Assembly: GCA_029975215.1 (NCBI GenBank)
Contig: JARKPO010000068.1
Coordinates: 1 to 64,000 of the forward strand
Source of the DNA: Levilinea sp.
GTDB lineage: Bacteria; Chloroflexota; Anaerolineae; Anaerolineales; Anaerolineaceae
Reading direction: 5' to 3'
Length of the DNA stretch: 64,000 bases
In this document: piece by piece, positions 1 through 8,615 of the stretch
Layout of the letters: every line of letters begins with the position of its first letter
Position numbering within the stretch: the stretch's first letter is position 1
Made by a program: the position numbers and the translations under genes
The notes under the pieces: generated by a model
The model's input: the letters and a program-made list of their open reading frames with translations, nothing else
Told to the model about the DNA's origin: nothing
Database searches by the model: none

Positions 1-414
1 AATCCAGGCATCACCATACCTGCCGGCGACTTCGGTTATGTAAATTGCGGTTTCGAGTGCTTCGATCTGACAAAAGAACAGGCGGTGTTCGCGCTGAGGG
101 TTGGTCCAATACTCCAGCAGACGGCGCGTAACGTTGGTCACGCCCTGATATTTTCCCTGCCGCCAGATGGACACCCGTTCACGAACGCGATTGATGAACT
201 TATTCTCCTCCAGGCGGTCTGCCGTCCATTCGGTATCGAACGAGAGTTGTTTGGGAGACTTTTTCCGTGGTTGAGGAATGGGAACGAAATAGGAGCTGAT
301 CCGGCGAGATTCGATGATCTCATCGGTGATTCCTTCCTCTGAAAAACGGAAATGCCGTGCAGGCTCTTTAAATGGTGAGTTGATAACCGGGTTTTCAATG
401 ACAGCTTGTTTCAT
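1..414 (-). CDS. restriction endonuclease, BPTD_3080-like, N-terminal part (runs off the left edge)
   Basis: An open frame runs from ATG at 414 to the window edge without a stop, giving 138 residues of a longer protein. The sequence begins MKQAVIENPVINSPFKEP and later has FDTEWTADRL and TRRLLEYWTNPQRE followed by LFFCQIEALETAIYITEV. From memory this is the N-terminus of the large DEAD/DEAH-helicase restriction enzymes called BPTD_3080 family (type III Res-like). The helicase and nuclease parts would lie to the left and cannot be seen, so activity is inferred. An AGGAA ribosome site lies 7 nt before the start. The gene reads away from the tRNA-Arg repeats at 502-690, an arrangement that fits a defence gene in a tRNA-associated island. 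Confidence 0.7.
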   Translation of the reverse strand, partial: MKQAVIENPVINSPFKEPARHFRFSEEGITDEIIESRRISSYFVPIPQPRKKSPKQLSFDTEWTADRLEENKFINRVRERVSIWRQGKYQGVTNVTRRLLEYWTNPQREHRLFFCQIEALETAIYITEVAGRYGDAWI

Positions 415-501
415 CAGAAGTTCCTATCTGGCCTGAACACCCCCAGCCCAAAAAACCGCGGGAAAATGATTCGCTTACCAATTATATACTAGCCAAGCCC
501 A

Positions 502-690
502 AATGATCTAACCAATTCGAATATCATCCCCTGCGGGGGCTTTCCCCAACCTATTAAACAAAAGTGCCCCCGGAGGGATTCGAATATCACCCCCTACAAG
601 GGGGCCAACAACCTATTAAATAAATAGTGCCCCCGGAGGGATTCGAATATCATCCCCTGCAAGGGGGCCAACAACCTATTAAATAAATAG
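502..690. repeat. tandem 63-bp repeats copying the tRNA-Arg 3' end
   Basis: Two nearly identical 63-bp units (565-627 and 628-690, two mismatches by eye) stand head to tail directly against the tRNA-Arg gene, with a degenerate third unit at 502-564. Each intact unit begins with the same 20 bases as the tRNA 3' end (complement of 691-710), so the tRNA end recurs at 565, 628 and 691 with a strict 63-bp period. Each unit also holds a small CCCCT/AGGGG stem (weaker in unit 565-627) and a CTATT/AATAG stem. This stretch has no plausible gene. It may be an array of integrase attachment cores or a tRNA-distal transcribed repeat. Confidence 0.9.
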
Positions 691-763
691 TGCCCCCGGA
701 GGGATTCGAACCCCCAACCTACTGATTCGAAGTCAGGTGCTCTGTCCATTGAGCTACGAGGGC
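691..763 (-). tRNA. tRNA-Arg (anticodon TCG)
   Basis: On the minus strand 73 nt fold as a cloverleaf. The acceptor is GCCCTCG/CGGGGGC (one T-G pair), the D stem GCTC/GAGC, the anticodon loop CTTCGAA with anticodon TCG, and the T arm GGGGG-TTCGAAT-CCCTC, with discriminator A. The first anticodon-stem pair (27-43) is a C/T mismatch, the only irregularity. CCA is not encoded. TCG reads CGA and possibly other CGN arginine codons. The gene lies 24 nt downstream of the VanZ-like stop codon and may be co-transcribed with it. Its 3' 20 nt are repeated downstream. Confidence 0.93.
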
Positions 764-787
764 CTGCCCCCCATTATAACCCATAAT

Positions 788-1195
788 TCAGCGTCTGGCC
801 CATCTTTGCCGCGCCCGATAAACCGCATAGCCCAGCGCCGCCCCCACCATATCCACCACCAGATCGTACAGCGAGGCCGCCCCAAAGAGATGCCCCCGGC
901 TGATCATCTGCAAGATTTCCTGCACCAGCCCCACCAGCAGCGCCAGCCCCACCGTCAGCACCAAAGCCGGCCCCCGCCCCACACGGCCCCGCGCCCAATT
1001 GAACCCAAAGCCCAGCAGCGAGAACAAAATGATGTGCGCCGCCACATGCACCCATTCCGCATAAAAGATAGTATCAAACAGGCGCCTCAGCACCGGCGAA
1101 AAGCTGAACACCCAGCCCATCGGCGTGGCAATAAACAGCACCCAGAGGCCCACCAACACCCATCCGCTCTTTTTAAAATCCCATTTCGGTTTCAT
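788..1195 (-). CDS. VanZ-like family membrane protein
   Basis: This small integral membrane protein (135 aa) has about four hydrophobic segments. The family pattern is visible: a histidine in HIILFSLLGFG, the glutamate/glutamine of GLVQEILQ, and DLVVDMVGAALGY near the end. VanZ-like proteins are widespread; the founding member confers low-level teicoplanin resistance, but most members have no known function. I chose ATG 1195 because it has a GAGG ribosome site and lies about 20 nt after a predicted transcription start. The longer frame opening at 1252 would start inside the promoter. Nothing nearby points to a glycopeptide-resistance cluster. Confidence 0.8.
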   Translation of the reverse strand: MKPKWDFKKSGWVLVGLWVLFIATPMGWVFSFSPVLRRLFDTIFYAEWVHVAAHIILFSLLGFGFNWARGRVGRGPALVLTVGLALLVGLVQEILQMISRGHLFGAASLYDLVVDMVGAALGYAVYRARQRWARR

Positions 1196-1222
1196 CACAG
1201 CCTCTATCCCTTTCAGGCTTTG

Positions 1223-1252
1223 ATTGTAACTTAAATGGAGCAGGGCGGTCAA
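1223..1252 (-). promoter_or_regulatory. sigma-A type promoter of the VanZ-like gene
   Basis: On the minus strand -35 TTGACC (1247-1252) and -10 TACAAT (1223-1228) are separated by 18 bp. Transcription would begin near 1216, leaving a short leader with a GAGG site before ATG 1195. Confidence 0.65.
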
Positions 1253-1267
1253 ATTTCCACCGCCCTG
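1241..1267 (-). terminator. hairpin after the ABC exporter genes
   Basis: CAGGGCGGT (1241-1249) pairs perfectly with ACCGCCCTG (1259-1267) across a 9-nt loop, just past the stop of the permease gene at 1282. No clear U-tract follows, and the stem overlaps the -35 box of the next promoter, so terminator function is plausible but not certain. Confidence 0.5.
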
Positions 1268-1281
1268 CCGTATGGGCTTGT

Positions 1282-2514
1282 CTAAGCTTTACCGATCAGC
1301 GCGCGCAGGAACAATTTCACATTGAAGGTCTGGCCCGAAAGCAGCGTCTGCGTGCGGAAAAGCCCCCCCACCCAGCGCACCGCCAGCACCGCGCTCAAAA
1401 TCACCAGTCCCAGGGATAGAGCCCCCTGCCACAGCGGCACCTCCGTGGCGGCCATGCGCGCCATCATCGCCACGGGCGCCGTCAGCGGGAACAGGCTCAG
1501 CCCCACCGATAAAGCCCCATCCGGGTTTTGCGAAAGCGCCCCAATCATCGTCAGCGGGATAATCATGGGCACCATCACCAAAAAAGTCACCTGCGAAGCC
1601 TCGCGCAGATTAGGCGCCAAAGCTCCCGCCCCGGCCATAAAGCTGGCATACAGCGCGTACCCGCTCACAAAGAACAGCACCCCCCAAACCAGCAGCACCG
1701 GCGAAAGCTGAAATTCCTCCGGGACCACCGCCTTACCCGCCAGGCGCGTGAAAGCGAACCCAATCCCGCTCCACACCAGGGTCTGAAATAACCCCACCAG
1801 CCCCAATGCCAGAATCTTCCCCGTCATCATCGCCTGCGGGCTGACCGAGGTCATCAAAATTTCCATCACATAGTTTTCTTTTTCGGTCGAAATGCTGTTC
1901 AGCATCAGGCTGGCCGAGCTGAAAATGACCACGTAGAACAGGATCGCCACCATGTAGGGCAGAAGAAAGGTCATAACATTGTCCGCGTCGCGCTGCGGAG
2001 CCTCGCTCAGCGTCTGCACCTCCAACTCCATCGGGTTCTCCAGGCGAGCAGCCAAAGCCTCATCCTGAATCAACCCCGCGTTCAAATCCATTTCCAAGCG
2101 GTGAACGTTCCTGCCCTGCTCCAACAGGTTCGGCGAACTGGTCACATAAGTCACCTTGCCGCTGCTCAGGTAATCCGGCGGAATCCGGTAAAACGCCCCA
2201 ATCTCCCCTGCATCCAAAGCAGCGCGAGCAGCCGCTTCGCTGTCAAAGCGAATCCAATCCTCCTGCAACTTCGTCGGAAAGGGCCCCATCAGCCCGCTGT
2301 AGTCCACCACCCCTTCCGGCACCGCCTCTTCCGTCGGCATCACCATCTCCGACAACGGGTTTTCATTCGCCGCCGGCTCTTCCGCTGAAGATACATTGAT
2401 CACCCAAAAGATCACGCCCACGATCAGCGGCATCAGCACCAGGCTGACGAAAAACGAACGCCGCAACACCGTTTGGCGAATTTCATTTCGAAACACCAGA
2501 CCCATCTTGCTCAT
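1282..2514 (-). CDS. ABC-2 type transporter permease (NatB-like), second copy
   Basis: This 410-aa membrane subunit has one N-terminal transmembrane helix (about residues 20-40), a large extracytoplasmic loop of about 140 residues, and then five or six helices. This topology is typical of ABC2_membrane_3/NatB permeases. The segment MLNSISTEKENYVMEILMTS is a typical ABC-2 cytoplasmic loop (residues about 204-223). It starts 4 nt after the related permease gene and follows the ATPase, so the three genes form one exporter operon, probably with a heterodimeric membrane part. The substrate is unknown; family precedents export sodium, peptides or drugs. The start ATG 2514 has a GAGGTGA ribosome site. 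Confidence 0.85.
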   Translation of the reverse strand: MSKMGLVFRNEIRQTVLRRSFFVSLVLMPLIVGVIFWVINVSSAEEPAANENPLSEMVMPTEEAVPEGVVDYSGLMGPFPTKLQEDWIRFDSEAAARAALDAGEIGAFYRIPPDYLSSGKVTYVTSSPNLLEQGRNVHRLEMDLNAGLIQDEALAARLENPMELEVQTLSEAPQRDADNVMTFLLPYMVAILFYVVIFSSASLMLNSISTEKENYVMEILMTSVSPQAMMTGKILALGLVGLFQTLVWSGIGFAFTRLAGKAVVPEEFQLSPVLLVWGVLFFVSGYALYASFMAGAGALAPNLREASQVTFLVMVPMIIPLTMIGALSQNPDGALSVGLSLFPLTAPVAMMARMAATEVPLWQGALSLGLVILSAVLAVRWVGGLFRTQTLLSGQTFNVKLFLRALIGKA

Positions 2515-2518
2515 ACGC

Positions 2519-3739
2519 TCACCTCGTCGACCGCTGGGGGGTCAAAGCCTCACGCAAGACCTCTTTCAAGGTCAGCGCCTTGCCGTAGCGCAGCATCCCC
2601 AATCGGAAAATCCGTCCCGCCAGCCACAAAGCCCCCACCGCGCTCAGCGTCAACAGACCGATAGACGTCACCATCTGCCACAGCGGTACACTCCCAAAAG
2701 CCGACCGCATCGGCAGCGTCACCGGCGCCGTCAGCGGAAAAAGGGTTAAAGCCACGGCCAGCGGACTGTCGGGGCTGCGCATCAGTGGGGTCATAAACCA
2801 ATACGGCATGACCAGAGGCAAGGTCAAAAAGCCCGACACAGACTGCGCCTCCTTCGGCTCGGTCGCCGTGGCACCCACCGTGGCCATCAAAGCCGCCACC
2901 AGCACAAACGCCGGCGGCAGGATCAGCAGCGTCGCCAGGATGAACGACTTGTCCAGCGAAAAGCCTAAAATCTCCGGCAGGGCCGCCTGCGCCAGCAGAA
3001 ACCCAAACCAGGGGATCCCAAACCAAATAACCATCTGCAGCAGCCCCACACTCAGGTTGCCAATGATCTTGCCCACCATCAGCTGCGTCGGGGAAACCGA
3101 AGTGATCACAATTTCCATGGTGCGGTTGGCTTTTTCTTCCACCACTGCCTGCAGCAAATAGCCGCCGCTGGTGTTAATCACCACCACAAACAGAATGCCC
3201 ACCAGAAGAGGCACAATCACCTGCCCCACCTGCTGCGCCACCGGTACCTGGTTGGAACCGACCTTCTCCACTTCCAGCTGAACGCCTTCTGTCACGCGTT
3301 CCGCCACATCCTCCGGCAAATTCGCTGCCAGGTTGGCTCGCAGGTAATCCTCCAGACTGTTTTCCGCGTTGTCATTCAGCCTGCGTTCCACCACTGCCCG
3401 CACCCCACCAGTTTCCAGATAGTCCTGCGAGATGACAAAATACGCCTGAAGCTTACCCGCATCCAGGGCTTGCCGGGCCGTCTCCTCGCTCTCAAACATT
3501 TGGAGCGGCACCTTGTAAATCGAAAAGCCTCCATCCCCCGCCGTCAGCGCCGGGTCCAGCCGACCCGAAAGGTCCACCACCCCCGCCGGGGTACGGTCAA
3601 ACTGCACCACCGCCGCCAGGGCCGATACACCGCCAAAAAACAGAATCATCAGCGGCATGCTGACCAAAATCCACAGGAAGCGTTTCCGCATCACGTGGTG
3701 CAAAAATTCATAGCGGGCTATGCGCCAAATCCTATCCAT
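2519..3739 (-). CDS. ABC-2 type transporter permease (NatB-like), first copy
   Basis: This 406-aa membrane protein has the same layout as its downstream neighbour: an N-terminal helix after MDRIWRIARYEFLHHVMRKR, a long external loop, then a C-terminal set of helices. VVEEKANRTMEIVITSVSPT is the matching cytoplasmic loop. I chose ATG 3739 because it begins at the expected N-terminus and overlaps the stop of the ATPase gene by 8 nt, which suggests translational coupling. The upstream frame extension (to 3865) lies inside the ATPase gene and has an unnatural Arg/Trp/Cys-rich composition. The two permeases resemble each other and probably arose by duplication. Confidence 0.87.
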   Translation of the reverse strand: MDRIWRIARYEFLHHVMRKRFLWILVSMPLMILFFGGVSALAAVVQFDRTPAGVVDLSGRLDPALTAGDGGFSIYKVPLQMFESEETARQALDAGKLQAYFVISQDYLETGGVRAVVERRLNDNAENSLEDYLRANLAANLPEDVAERVTEGVQLEVEKVGSNQVPVAQQVGQVIVPLLVGILFVVVINTSGGYLLQAVVEEKANRTMEIVITSVSPTQLMVGKIIGNLSVGLLQMVIWFGIPWFGFLLAQAALPEILGFSLDKSFILATLLILPPAFVLVAALMATVGATATEPKEAQSVSGFLTLPLVMPYWFMTPLMRSPDSPLAVALTLFPLTAPVTLPMRSAFGSVPLWQMVTSIGLLTLSAVGALWLAGRIFRLGMLRYGKALTLKEVLREALTPQRSTR

Positions 3740-4640
3740 CCAACTCCCCCTGTCCCTCCACCACCTGGATAAAGATCTCATCCAGCGTCGGCATGGCAAT
3801 TTCAAACTGCTCCAAAGCCACCCCGCGCTGCACCAAATCGCGCAGCACATCCTGCGGGGTCGCACTGGCCATCAGCCGCAGGCGGTATTCCCCGTTCAGC
3901 CGTTCCGCGCTGCTCACCCCGGCCACATCCGCGGGCAAACTGCCCACCGGCCGCACAATCAGCTCCGGTTGGGCGTACTGCCGCCGGATCTCGTCCAGCC
4001 GCCCATACAGCATAGTCTTGCCGCGATTAATGAGAACCAGCCGATCGCACAGCTCTTCCACCTGGTGCATTTGGTGCGTGCACATCACAATCGTCACGCC
4101 CTTGGCGCGCGCTTCGCGCAGAATATCCTTCACCATCTGCGTGTTCACCGGGTCCAGCGCGCTGAACGGCTCATCAATGATCACCAGCTCCGGCTCATGC
4201 GCCAGGGTCACAATTAACTGTGCCTTTTGCTGCATACCCTTGCTGATTTCTTTGATTTTCTTTTTGCGGTGCGCGATCAGGTCGAAACGCTCCATATATT
4301 CTTCCACCCGCGTCTTGGCCAACCCGCGCGGCATGCCTTTCAGCGTGGAAAGATACACCAGCGCCCGCTCCAACTGCACATCCTGGTACAGGCCCCGCTC
4401 TTCCGGCAAATAACCAATGCGCTCTTTTTTGGCCTCGCTCATCGGCCCACCCAAAATGCTCACAGTGCCGCTGTCGGGTTTAAAGATATCCAGCATAATA
4501 CGGATAGAGGTCGTCTTTCCGGCACCGTTCGGCCCCAACAGACCAAACATCTCGCCCTTTTCCACCTCAAAAGACACGCCGTCCACCGCGCGCTGTTTGC
4601 CAAACGATTTGGTAATTTGTTCCACAACAATGCTCGCCAT
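3732..4640 (-). CDS. ABC transporter ATP-binding protein (NatA/YhaQ-like)
   Basis: This 302-aa ATPase powers the exporter formed with the two permeases downstream. Walker A GPNGAGKTT is at residues 36-44, the signature loop reads ISKGMQQKAQ, and Walker B is LVIIDEPFSALD followed by an H-loop in MCTHQMHQ. The roughly 80-residue C-terminal tail is common in NatA-type exporters. I chose ATG 4640 because GGGAGG lies 7 nt ahead of it. The other in-frame ATG at 4664 falls at or before the predicted transcription start. First gene of a three-gene operon. Confidence 0.9.
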   Translation of the reverse strand: MASIVVEQITKSFGKQRAVDGVSFEVEKGEMFGLLGPNGAGKTTSIRIMLDIFKPDSGTVSILGGPMSEAKKERIGYLPEERGLYQDVQLERALVYLSTLKGMPRGLAKTRVEEYMERFDLIAHRKKKIKEISKGMQQKAQLIVTLAHEPELVIIDEPFSALDPVNTQMVKDILREARAKGVTIVMCTHQMHQVEELCDRLVLINRGKTMLYGRLDEIRRQYAQPELIVRPVGSLPADVAGVSSAERLNGEYRLRLMASATPQDVLRDLVQRGVALEQFEIAMPTLDEIFIQVVEGQGELDG

Positions 4641-4667
4641 ACGCAATCCTCCCAGATTCTTCATCCA

Positions 4668-4673
4668 TTATAA
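4668..4673 (-). promoter_or_regulatory. -10 element of the ABC exporter operon
   Basis: A consensus TATAAT lies on the minus strand 28 nt before the ATPase start at 4640. The -35 region is poor (GTGGCA at 17 bp). The implied start site near 4661 supports ATG 4640. Confidence 0.5.
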
Positions 4674-4762
4674 AGGTGTTTCCCCCGTCTGCCACCCGTC
4701 TACAGGCCAGGTTGTCTCCGTCTGCAGATGGATTCCCCGCCCCCGCCCACAGCCAGCTGCAT

Positions 4763-4802
4763 CAAAAGAGCCGCACCTCCCTGCAAGAGGGCGTGCGGCT
4801 CT
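4763..4802 (-). terminator. Rho-independent terminator of the BMP importer operon
   Basis: AGAGCCGCAC (4767-4776) pairs perfectly with GTGCGGCTCT (4793-4802). On the minus strand the stem is followed by a short T-run. It lies 21 nt past the last gene of the importer operon. Confidence 0.8.
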
Positions 4803-4823
4803 GTGATCATCTCCTGTTTCCGC

Positions 4824-6344
4824 CTAAGCTGGTTTCTTCTCGGTGATCCCAGCCATTAACAAACCGATACCCTCTTTGGTCGCCTCCGCTGCCGGAACCA
4901 CAGCCAAGATCTTCCCGCGGTACATGACCGCGATCCGATCTGAAAGCTGCAAAACCTCATCCAGTTCGGTGGAAACCAACAGCACCGCCACTCCTTCATC
5001 CCGCCGCTTGATAATCTGCGCGTGGATGTACTCAATGGACCCCACGTCCAATCCGCGGGTGGGCTGCGAAGCGATCAGCAGTTTAATCGGACGCGAAAGC
5101 TCGCGCGCCACAATCACCTTCTGCTGGTTGCCGCCCGAAAGGGTGCTGACATGGGCCATCGGCCCAGATGTGCGGATGTCAAACTGTTCGATGCGCTCTT
5201 TCGCGTTCTCCAACGCCCGATCCCAATGCACCACCAACCCCTGCGAATAGGGCGGCAGGTAATAGGTGTTTAAAACCAGGTTATCCATCACCGAAAACGG
5301 CAGTACCAGACCGTCTTTCTGGCGGTCTTCGGGGATGTGTGCCGATCCCAATTCGGTGATGCGCCGCGGCGAAGCGTTGGCCACCTCTTGCCCGTCCAGG
5401 CGGATACTGCCGCCAGCTACACGCGCCAAACCCGTCAGCGCCCGCACCAGTTCGGTCTGACCGTTGCCCTGCACCCCGGCGATACCCAAAATCTCCCCTG
5501 CCTGCACCGTCAAAGAGACGTCATCCACAGCCACCGTCCCCAAATTGTCCAACACACGCAGGTTCGAAACTTCCAACACCGTTTCTTTCGGCTGGGCGGC
5601 GGTCTTATCCACCGTCAGGCTCACCTCACGGCCCACCATCATGTTAGCCAGTTCAGCTTCGCTGGTTTCCGCAGGCGTAGTGCTGCCCACCACCTTACCG
5701 CCGCGCATCACCGTGATGCGATCCGCCACTTCCAGAACCTCTTTCAGCTTGTGGGTGATGAAAACGATGGAAACGCCGCGGTCGGTCAGGTCGTGCATGA
5801 TCTTAAACAGATCTTCCACTTCCTGCGGGGTCAGCACAGCCGTAGGTTCGTCCAAAATCAAGATTTCCGCCTTGCGGTACAGCGCCTTCACAATCTCCAC
5901 ACGCTGCTGCACCCCCACCGACAGGTCGTGCACATACGCGTTCGGGTCCAACTCCATGCCCAAATCACGTGAAAGTTCCCGCACCCGGTCGGCCACCACT
6001 TTTTCATCCAAAGCCAGGCCGCGCACGCTTTCCATGCCCAACATGATGTTTTCGGCCACAGTGAACACCGGTATGAGCATGAAGTGCTGGTGCACCATAC
6101 CGATCCCGTGTTCAATCGCGTCCCGCGGCGAAGACATACTGACCGCCTGGCCGTTCACGCGAATTTCGCCGCCGTCCGGTTTGTATAAACCGTACAACAC
6201 ATTCATCAGGGTGGACTTTCCCGCCCCATTTTCGCCCAGCAGAACGTGAATTTCGCCCTTCTTCAGATCGAAGTTCACATCATCGTTGGCTAATACGCCA
6301 GGGAACTGCTTGCGAATGCCATGTGCTTCCAGCACGATACTCAT
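4824..6344 (-). CDS. double ABC ATPase of a BMP-type nucleoside/simple-sugar importer
   Basis: This 506-aa protein holds two ABC cassettes in tandem, as in ribose- and nucleoside-type importers (YufO/NupO-like). The first cassette is complete: GENGAGKST at 37-45, LSVGVQQRVEIVKAL, ILILDEPTAVLTP. The second is degenerate at Walker A (GVQGNGQTE) but keeps LSGGNQQKVIVAREL and SQPTRGLD, which is normal for this family. ATG 6344 is preceded by GAGGAG; frame to the left of it is non-coding in character. The gene is last in the operon, after the lipoprotein and two permeases. Together they probably import nucleosides or related small molecules. Confidence 0.92.
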   Translation of the reverse strand: MSIVLEAHGIRKQFPGVLANDDVNFDLKKGEIHVLLGENGAGKSTLMNVLYGLYKPDGGEIRVNGQAVSMSSPRDAIEHGIGMVHQHFMLIPVFTVAENIMLGMESVRGLALDEKVVADRVRELSRDLGMELDPNAYVHDLSVGVQQRVEIVKALYRKAEILILDEPTAVLTPQEVEDLFKIMHDLTDRGVSIVFITHKLKEVLEVADRITVMRGGKVVGSTTPAETSEAELANMMVGREVSLTVDKTAAQPKETVLEVSNLRVLDNLGTVAVDDVSLTVQAGEILGIAGVQGNGQTELVRALTGLARVAGGSIRLDGQEVANASPRRITELGSAHIPEDRQKDGLVLPFSVMDNLVLNTYYLPPYSQGLVVHWDRALENAKERIEQFDIRTSGPMAHVSTLSGGNQQKVIVARELSRPIKLLIASQPTRGLDVGSIEYIHAQIIKRRDEGVAVLLVSTELDEVLQLSDRIAVMYRGKILAVVPAAEATKEGIGLLMAGITEKKPA

Positions 6345-6366
6345 CCTGTTCGCTCCTCTCTGGCGA

Positions 6367-7437
6367 TTACTTCTCGTACGGCGTGCCGTCTGCCGCCGGG
6401 GCCACGGTCTTACCAATCACACCGGTCAGGATCACCATCGTCAGAATGTAAGGAACCATCCCGACCACATACGAATACTGCAGGAAGGCCCATTCCGGCG
6501 GGATCACCGCGCGGAACTGCTGCAAATTGATCTGGAAAGCCTGTGCCGCACCAAACACCAGTGCCGCTGCCCAGGCTCCAAAAGGTGTCCAGTTGCCGAA
6601 GATCATCGCCGCCAGCGAAATAAACCCGCGGCCGTTGGTCATCAGCGGTTCAAAAGAGGGCACCGATTCAATCGTAAAATAGGCCCCAGCCAGCCCCGCC
6701 AACATACCACCGATGATCACGTTCCAATAGCGCATCTTATACACATTGATGCCGATTGTATCCGCCGCGCGCGGGTGTTCGCCCACAGCACGCGTGCGCA
6801 GACCCCAGCGGGTGCGGAACAGAACAAAATTGGCCACAATCACCAAAACAATAGCCATCACCGCGATCGGCTGCTGTTCAAAGACCTTGCCTACCACAGG
6901 AATATCCACCAGGAAGGGGATGCTGATGCGCGGCAAAACGCCCGGCGCGTGTGGAATTTGGCCACCGAAAATGCTGTTCTTTTCAAAGAACAGCTGCCGG
7001 TTCAAGAAGCCGGTGATGCCAATCGCCAGGATGTTGATCACCGTCCCGCCAATCACCTGATCCACCTTCAGCGAAACCGACAGCCAGGCGTGCAGCAGGC
7101 CCAACAGACCGCCGATGAGCACCGCCACCAGCACACCAAACAGCAAACTGGCCAACGGCTGCACGTTCCAAATGGTGTTCAGAAAAACCGCGCCAAACCA
7201 GCCGAAAAAGGCCGAGGTCAGCATCATGCCTTCAATACCGATGTTCACCACCCCGGCGCGCTCACAGAACACCCCCGAAAGCGCACCCAGAGTCAGCGGC
7301 GTGGCCACCGAGATGGTGGTCGCCAGCAAGCTCACCAGCAGCACCAGCGGCGAAATCTGCGCCGAACCGATTAAGATCACAATCAGGTACAGCAGGATGA
7401 TAATGGCGGCAATAAAGTAAAAGCGTCGTTTGTTCAT
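6367..7437 (-). CDS. BMP-type ABC importer permease (YufQ/NupQ-like)
   Basis: This 356-aa integral membrane protein of the BPD_transp_2 family has about eight to nine helices. CERAGVVNIGIEGMMLTSAF near residues 58-77 is the hallmark of the smaller permease of BMP/nucleoside importers. ATG 7437 is preferred over an ATG two codons upstream because GGAGG stands 7 nt before it but only 1 nt before the other. It lies 13 nt after the partner permease gene and 22 nt before the ATPase gene. Confidence 0.9.
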   Translation of the reverse strand: MNKRRFYFIAAIIILLYLIVILIGSAQISPLVLLVSLLATTISVATPLTLGALSGVFCERAGVVNIGIEGMMLTSAFFGWFGAVFLNTIWNVQPLASLLFGVLVAVLIGGLLGLLHAWLSVSLKVDQVIGGTVINILAIGITGFLNRQLFFEKNSIFGGQIPHAPGVLPRISIPFLVDIPVVGKVFEQQPIAVMAIVLVIVANFVLFRTRWGLRTRAVGEHPRAADTIGINVYKMRYWNVIIGGMLAGLAGAYFTIESVPSFEPLMTNGRGFISLAAMIFGNWTPFGAWAAALVFGAAQAFQINLQQFRAVIPPEWAFLQYSYVVGMVPYILTMVILTGVIGKTVAPAADGTPYEK

Positions 7438-7450
7438 CTGCATCCCTCCG

Positions 7451-8581
7451 CTAACTGCCCCAGCCGCGCGTCAGCGAGAAGCGCTCGTCGCGCGAGCGGA
7501 TACGGTAGATATAGCGCACGACCGCATCGGCCGCCACAAACAATAAGATCAGCGCCTGGATGACCGAAATCACATCCACCGGGATTTGGGTCAGGAACTG
7601 CATTCGCGTTGCGCCGTTGCGCATGGCTGCGAACAACAGAGAAGCCAACACCACCCCGGCCGGATGGTTTTTACCCAGCAATGCAATGGCAATAGCGTCA
7701 AAGCCGTATCCCACCGCAAACCCCAGTTCATGCCGGTAATTCAGCGCGGTCACTTCAATCGCCCCAGCCATCCCCGCCAAAATACCGGAGAAAAGCATGG
7801 TAACGATAATCGTGCGTTTCACGTTCACACCCGCATAGCGCGCCGCGTCCAAATTCGCACCGGTGGTGCGGATTTCAAACCCCAGCGTGGTCTTCCACAG
7901 CAGCCACCACACCAAAACGGCCATGCCAATCGCCAGAATAAAGCCCCAATGGAAGCGAAATCCTGGAAAGACCGGCGGAAGGTGCGCGCTTTCCGCAATG
8001 AGGGGGGTGCGAGCGACCACATTCATCGGATTGGGGTCTTTCATCGGCCCATTCAACAAAAAACTGGTCAGGTTCAGGGCAATGTAGTTCATCATAATGG
8101 TGTTAATGACTTCATGGCCGCCCGTATAGGCCTTCAGAAAACCGGGAATGGCCGCCCAGATACCGCCAGCCAGCATACCCCCGCCCACCGCCAAAATCAC
8201 ATGCAGCACCGCGGGAATATCCCTTCCTAACATACCCGGCAGCGCATACCCAATCCATGCCGCCGCTACCGCGCCAAACGCCAACTGGCCTTCAGCGCCA
8301 ATATTGAACAACCCGCCCTTAAAGCCAACCGCAACTGCCAGCCCCGCGAAAATGTACGGCGAGGCCCACACTGTGGTCTCACTCAACGCATTTAAAGAAC
8401 CAAAGGCCCCTTCAAAAAGGCCTGCATAGGCTGCAAAGGGATTTCCGCCAGCCACGGCGATGATCAATCCTCCCACGACCATAGAGGTTAACACAGCCAA
8501 CAGCGGAACCAGCCCTGTATTTACGAGCTGCGGAGGAAGCTTGAAGGACCGGGTCGTCTTGGGGCCTTGCTCTTCGCTCAT
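7451..8581 (-). CDS. BMP-type ABC importer permease (YufP/NupP-like)
   Basis: This 376-aa membrane protein of the BPD_transp_2 family has about ten helices. FKGGLFNIGAEGQLAFGAVA and GGHEVINTIMMNYIA are typical of the larger permease in nucleoside importers, as is the GYGFDAIAIALLG segment. The start ATG 8581 has a GGGAG site. The gene follows a strong hairpin that separates it from the lipoprotein gene, so it is probably expressed by partial read-through, giving fewer permeases than binding proteins. Confidence 0.9.
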   Translation of the reverse strand: MSEEQGPKTTRSFKLPPQLVNTGLVPLLAVLTSMVVGGLIIAVAGGNPFAAYAGLFEGAFGSLNALSETTVWASPYIFAGLAVAVGFKGGLFNIGAEGQLAFGAVAAAWIGYALPGMLGRDIPAVLHVILAVGGGMLAGGIWAAIPGFLKAYTGGHEVINTIMMNYIALNLTSFLLNGPMKDPNPMNVVARTPLIAESAHLPPVFPGFRFHWGFILAIGMAVLVWWLLWKTTLGFEIRTTGANLDAARYAGVNVKRTIIVTMLFSGILAGMAGAIEVTALNYRHELGFAVGYGFDAIAIALLGKNHPAGVVLASLLFAAMRNGATRMQFLTQIPVDVISVIQALILLFVAADAVVRYIYRIRSRDERFSLTRGWGS

Positions 8582-8615
8582 AAGATGCTCCCAAATTTCT
8601 TTCAGATAATTTCAG

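Noticed and set aside
502-690. Possible CRISPR array
   Set aside because: The repeats adjoin each other without unique spacers and the repeated part derives from the tRNA 3' end.
737-1234. Plus-strand open frame over the VanZ-like gene
   Set aside because: It is an antisense shadow rich in Pro, His, Gln and Arg, crossing a tRNA and a promoter.
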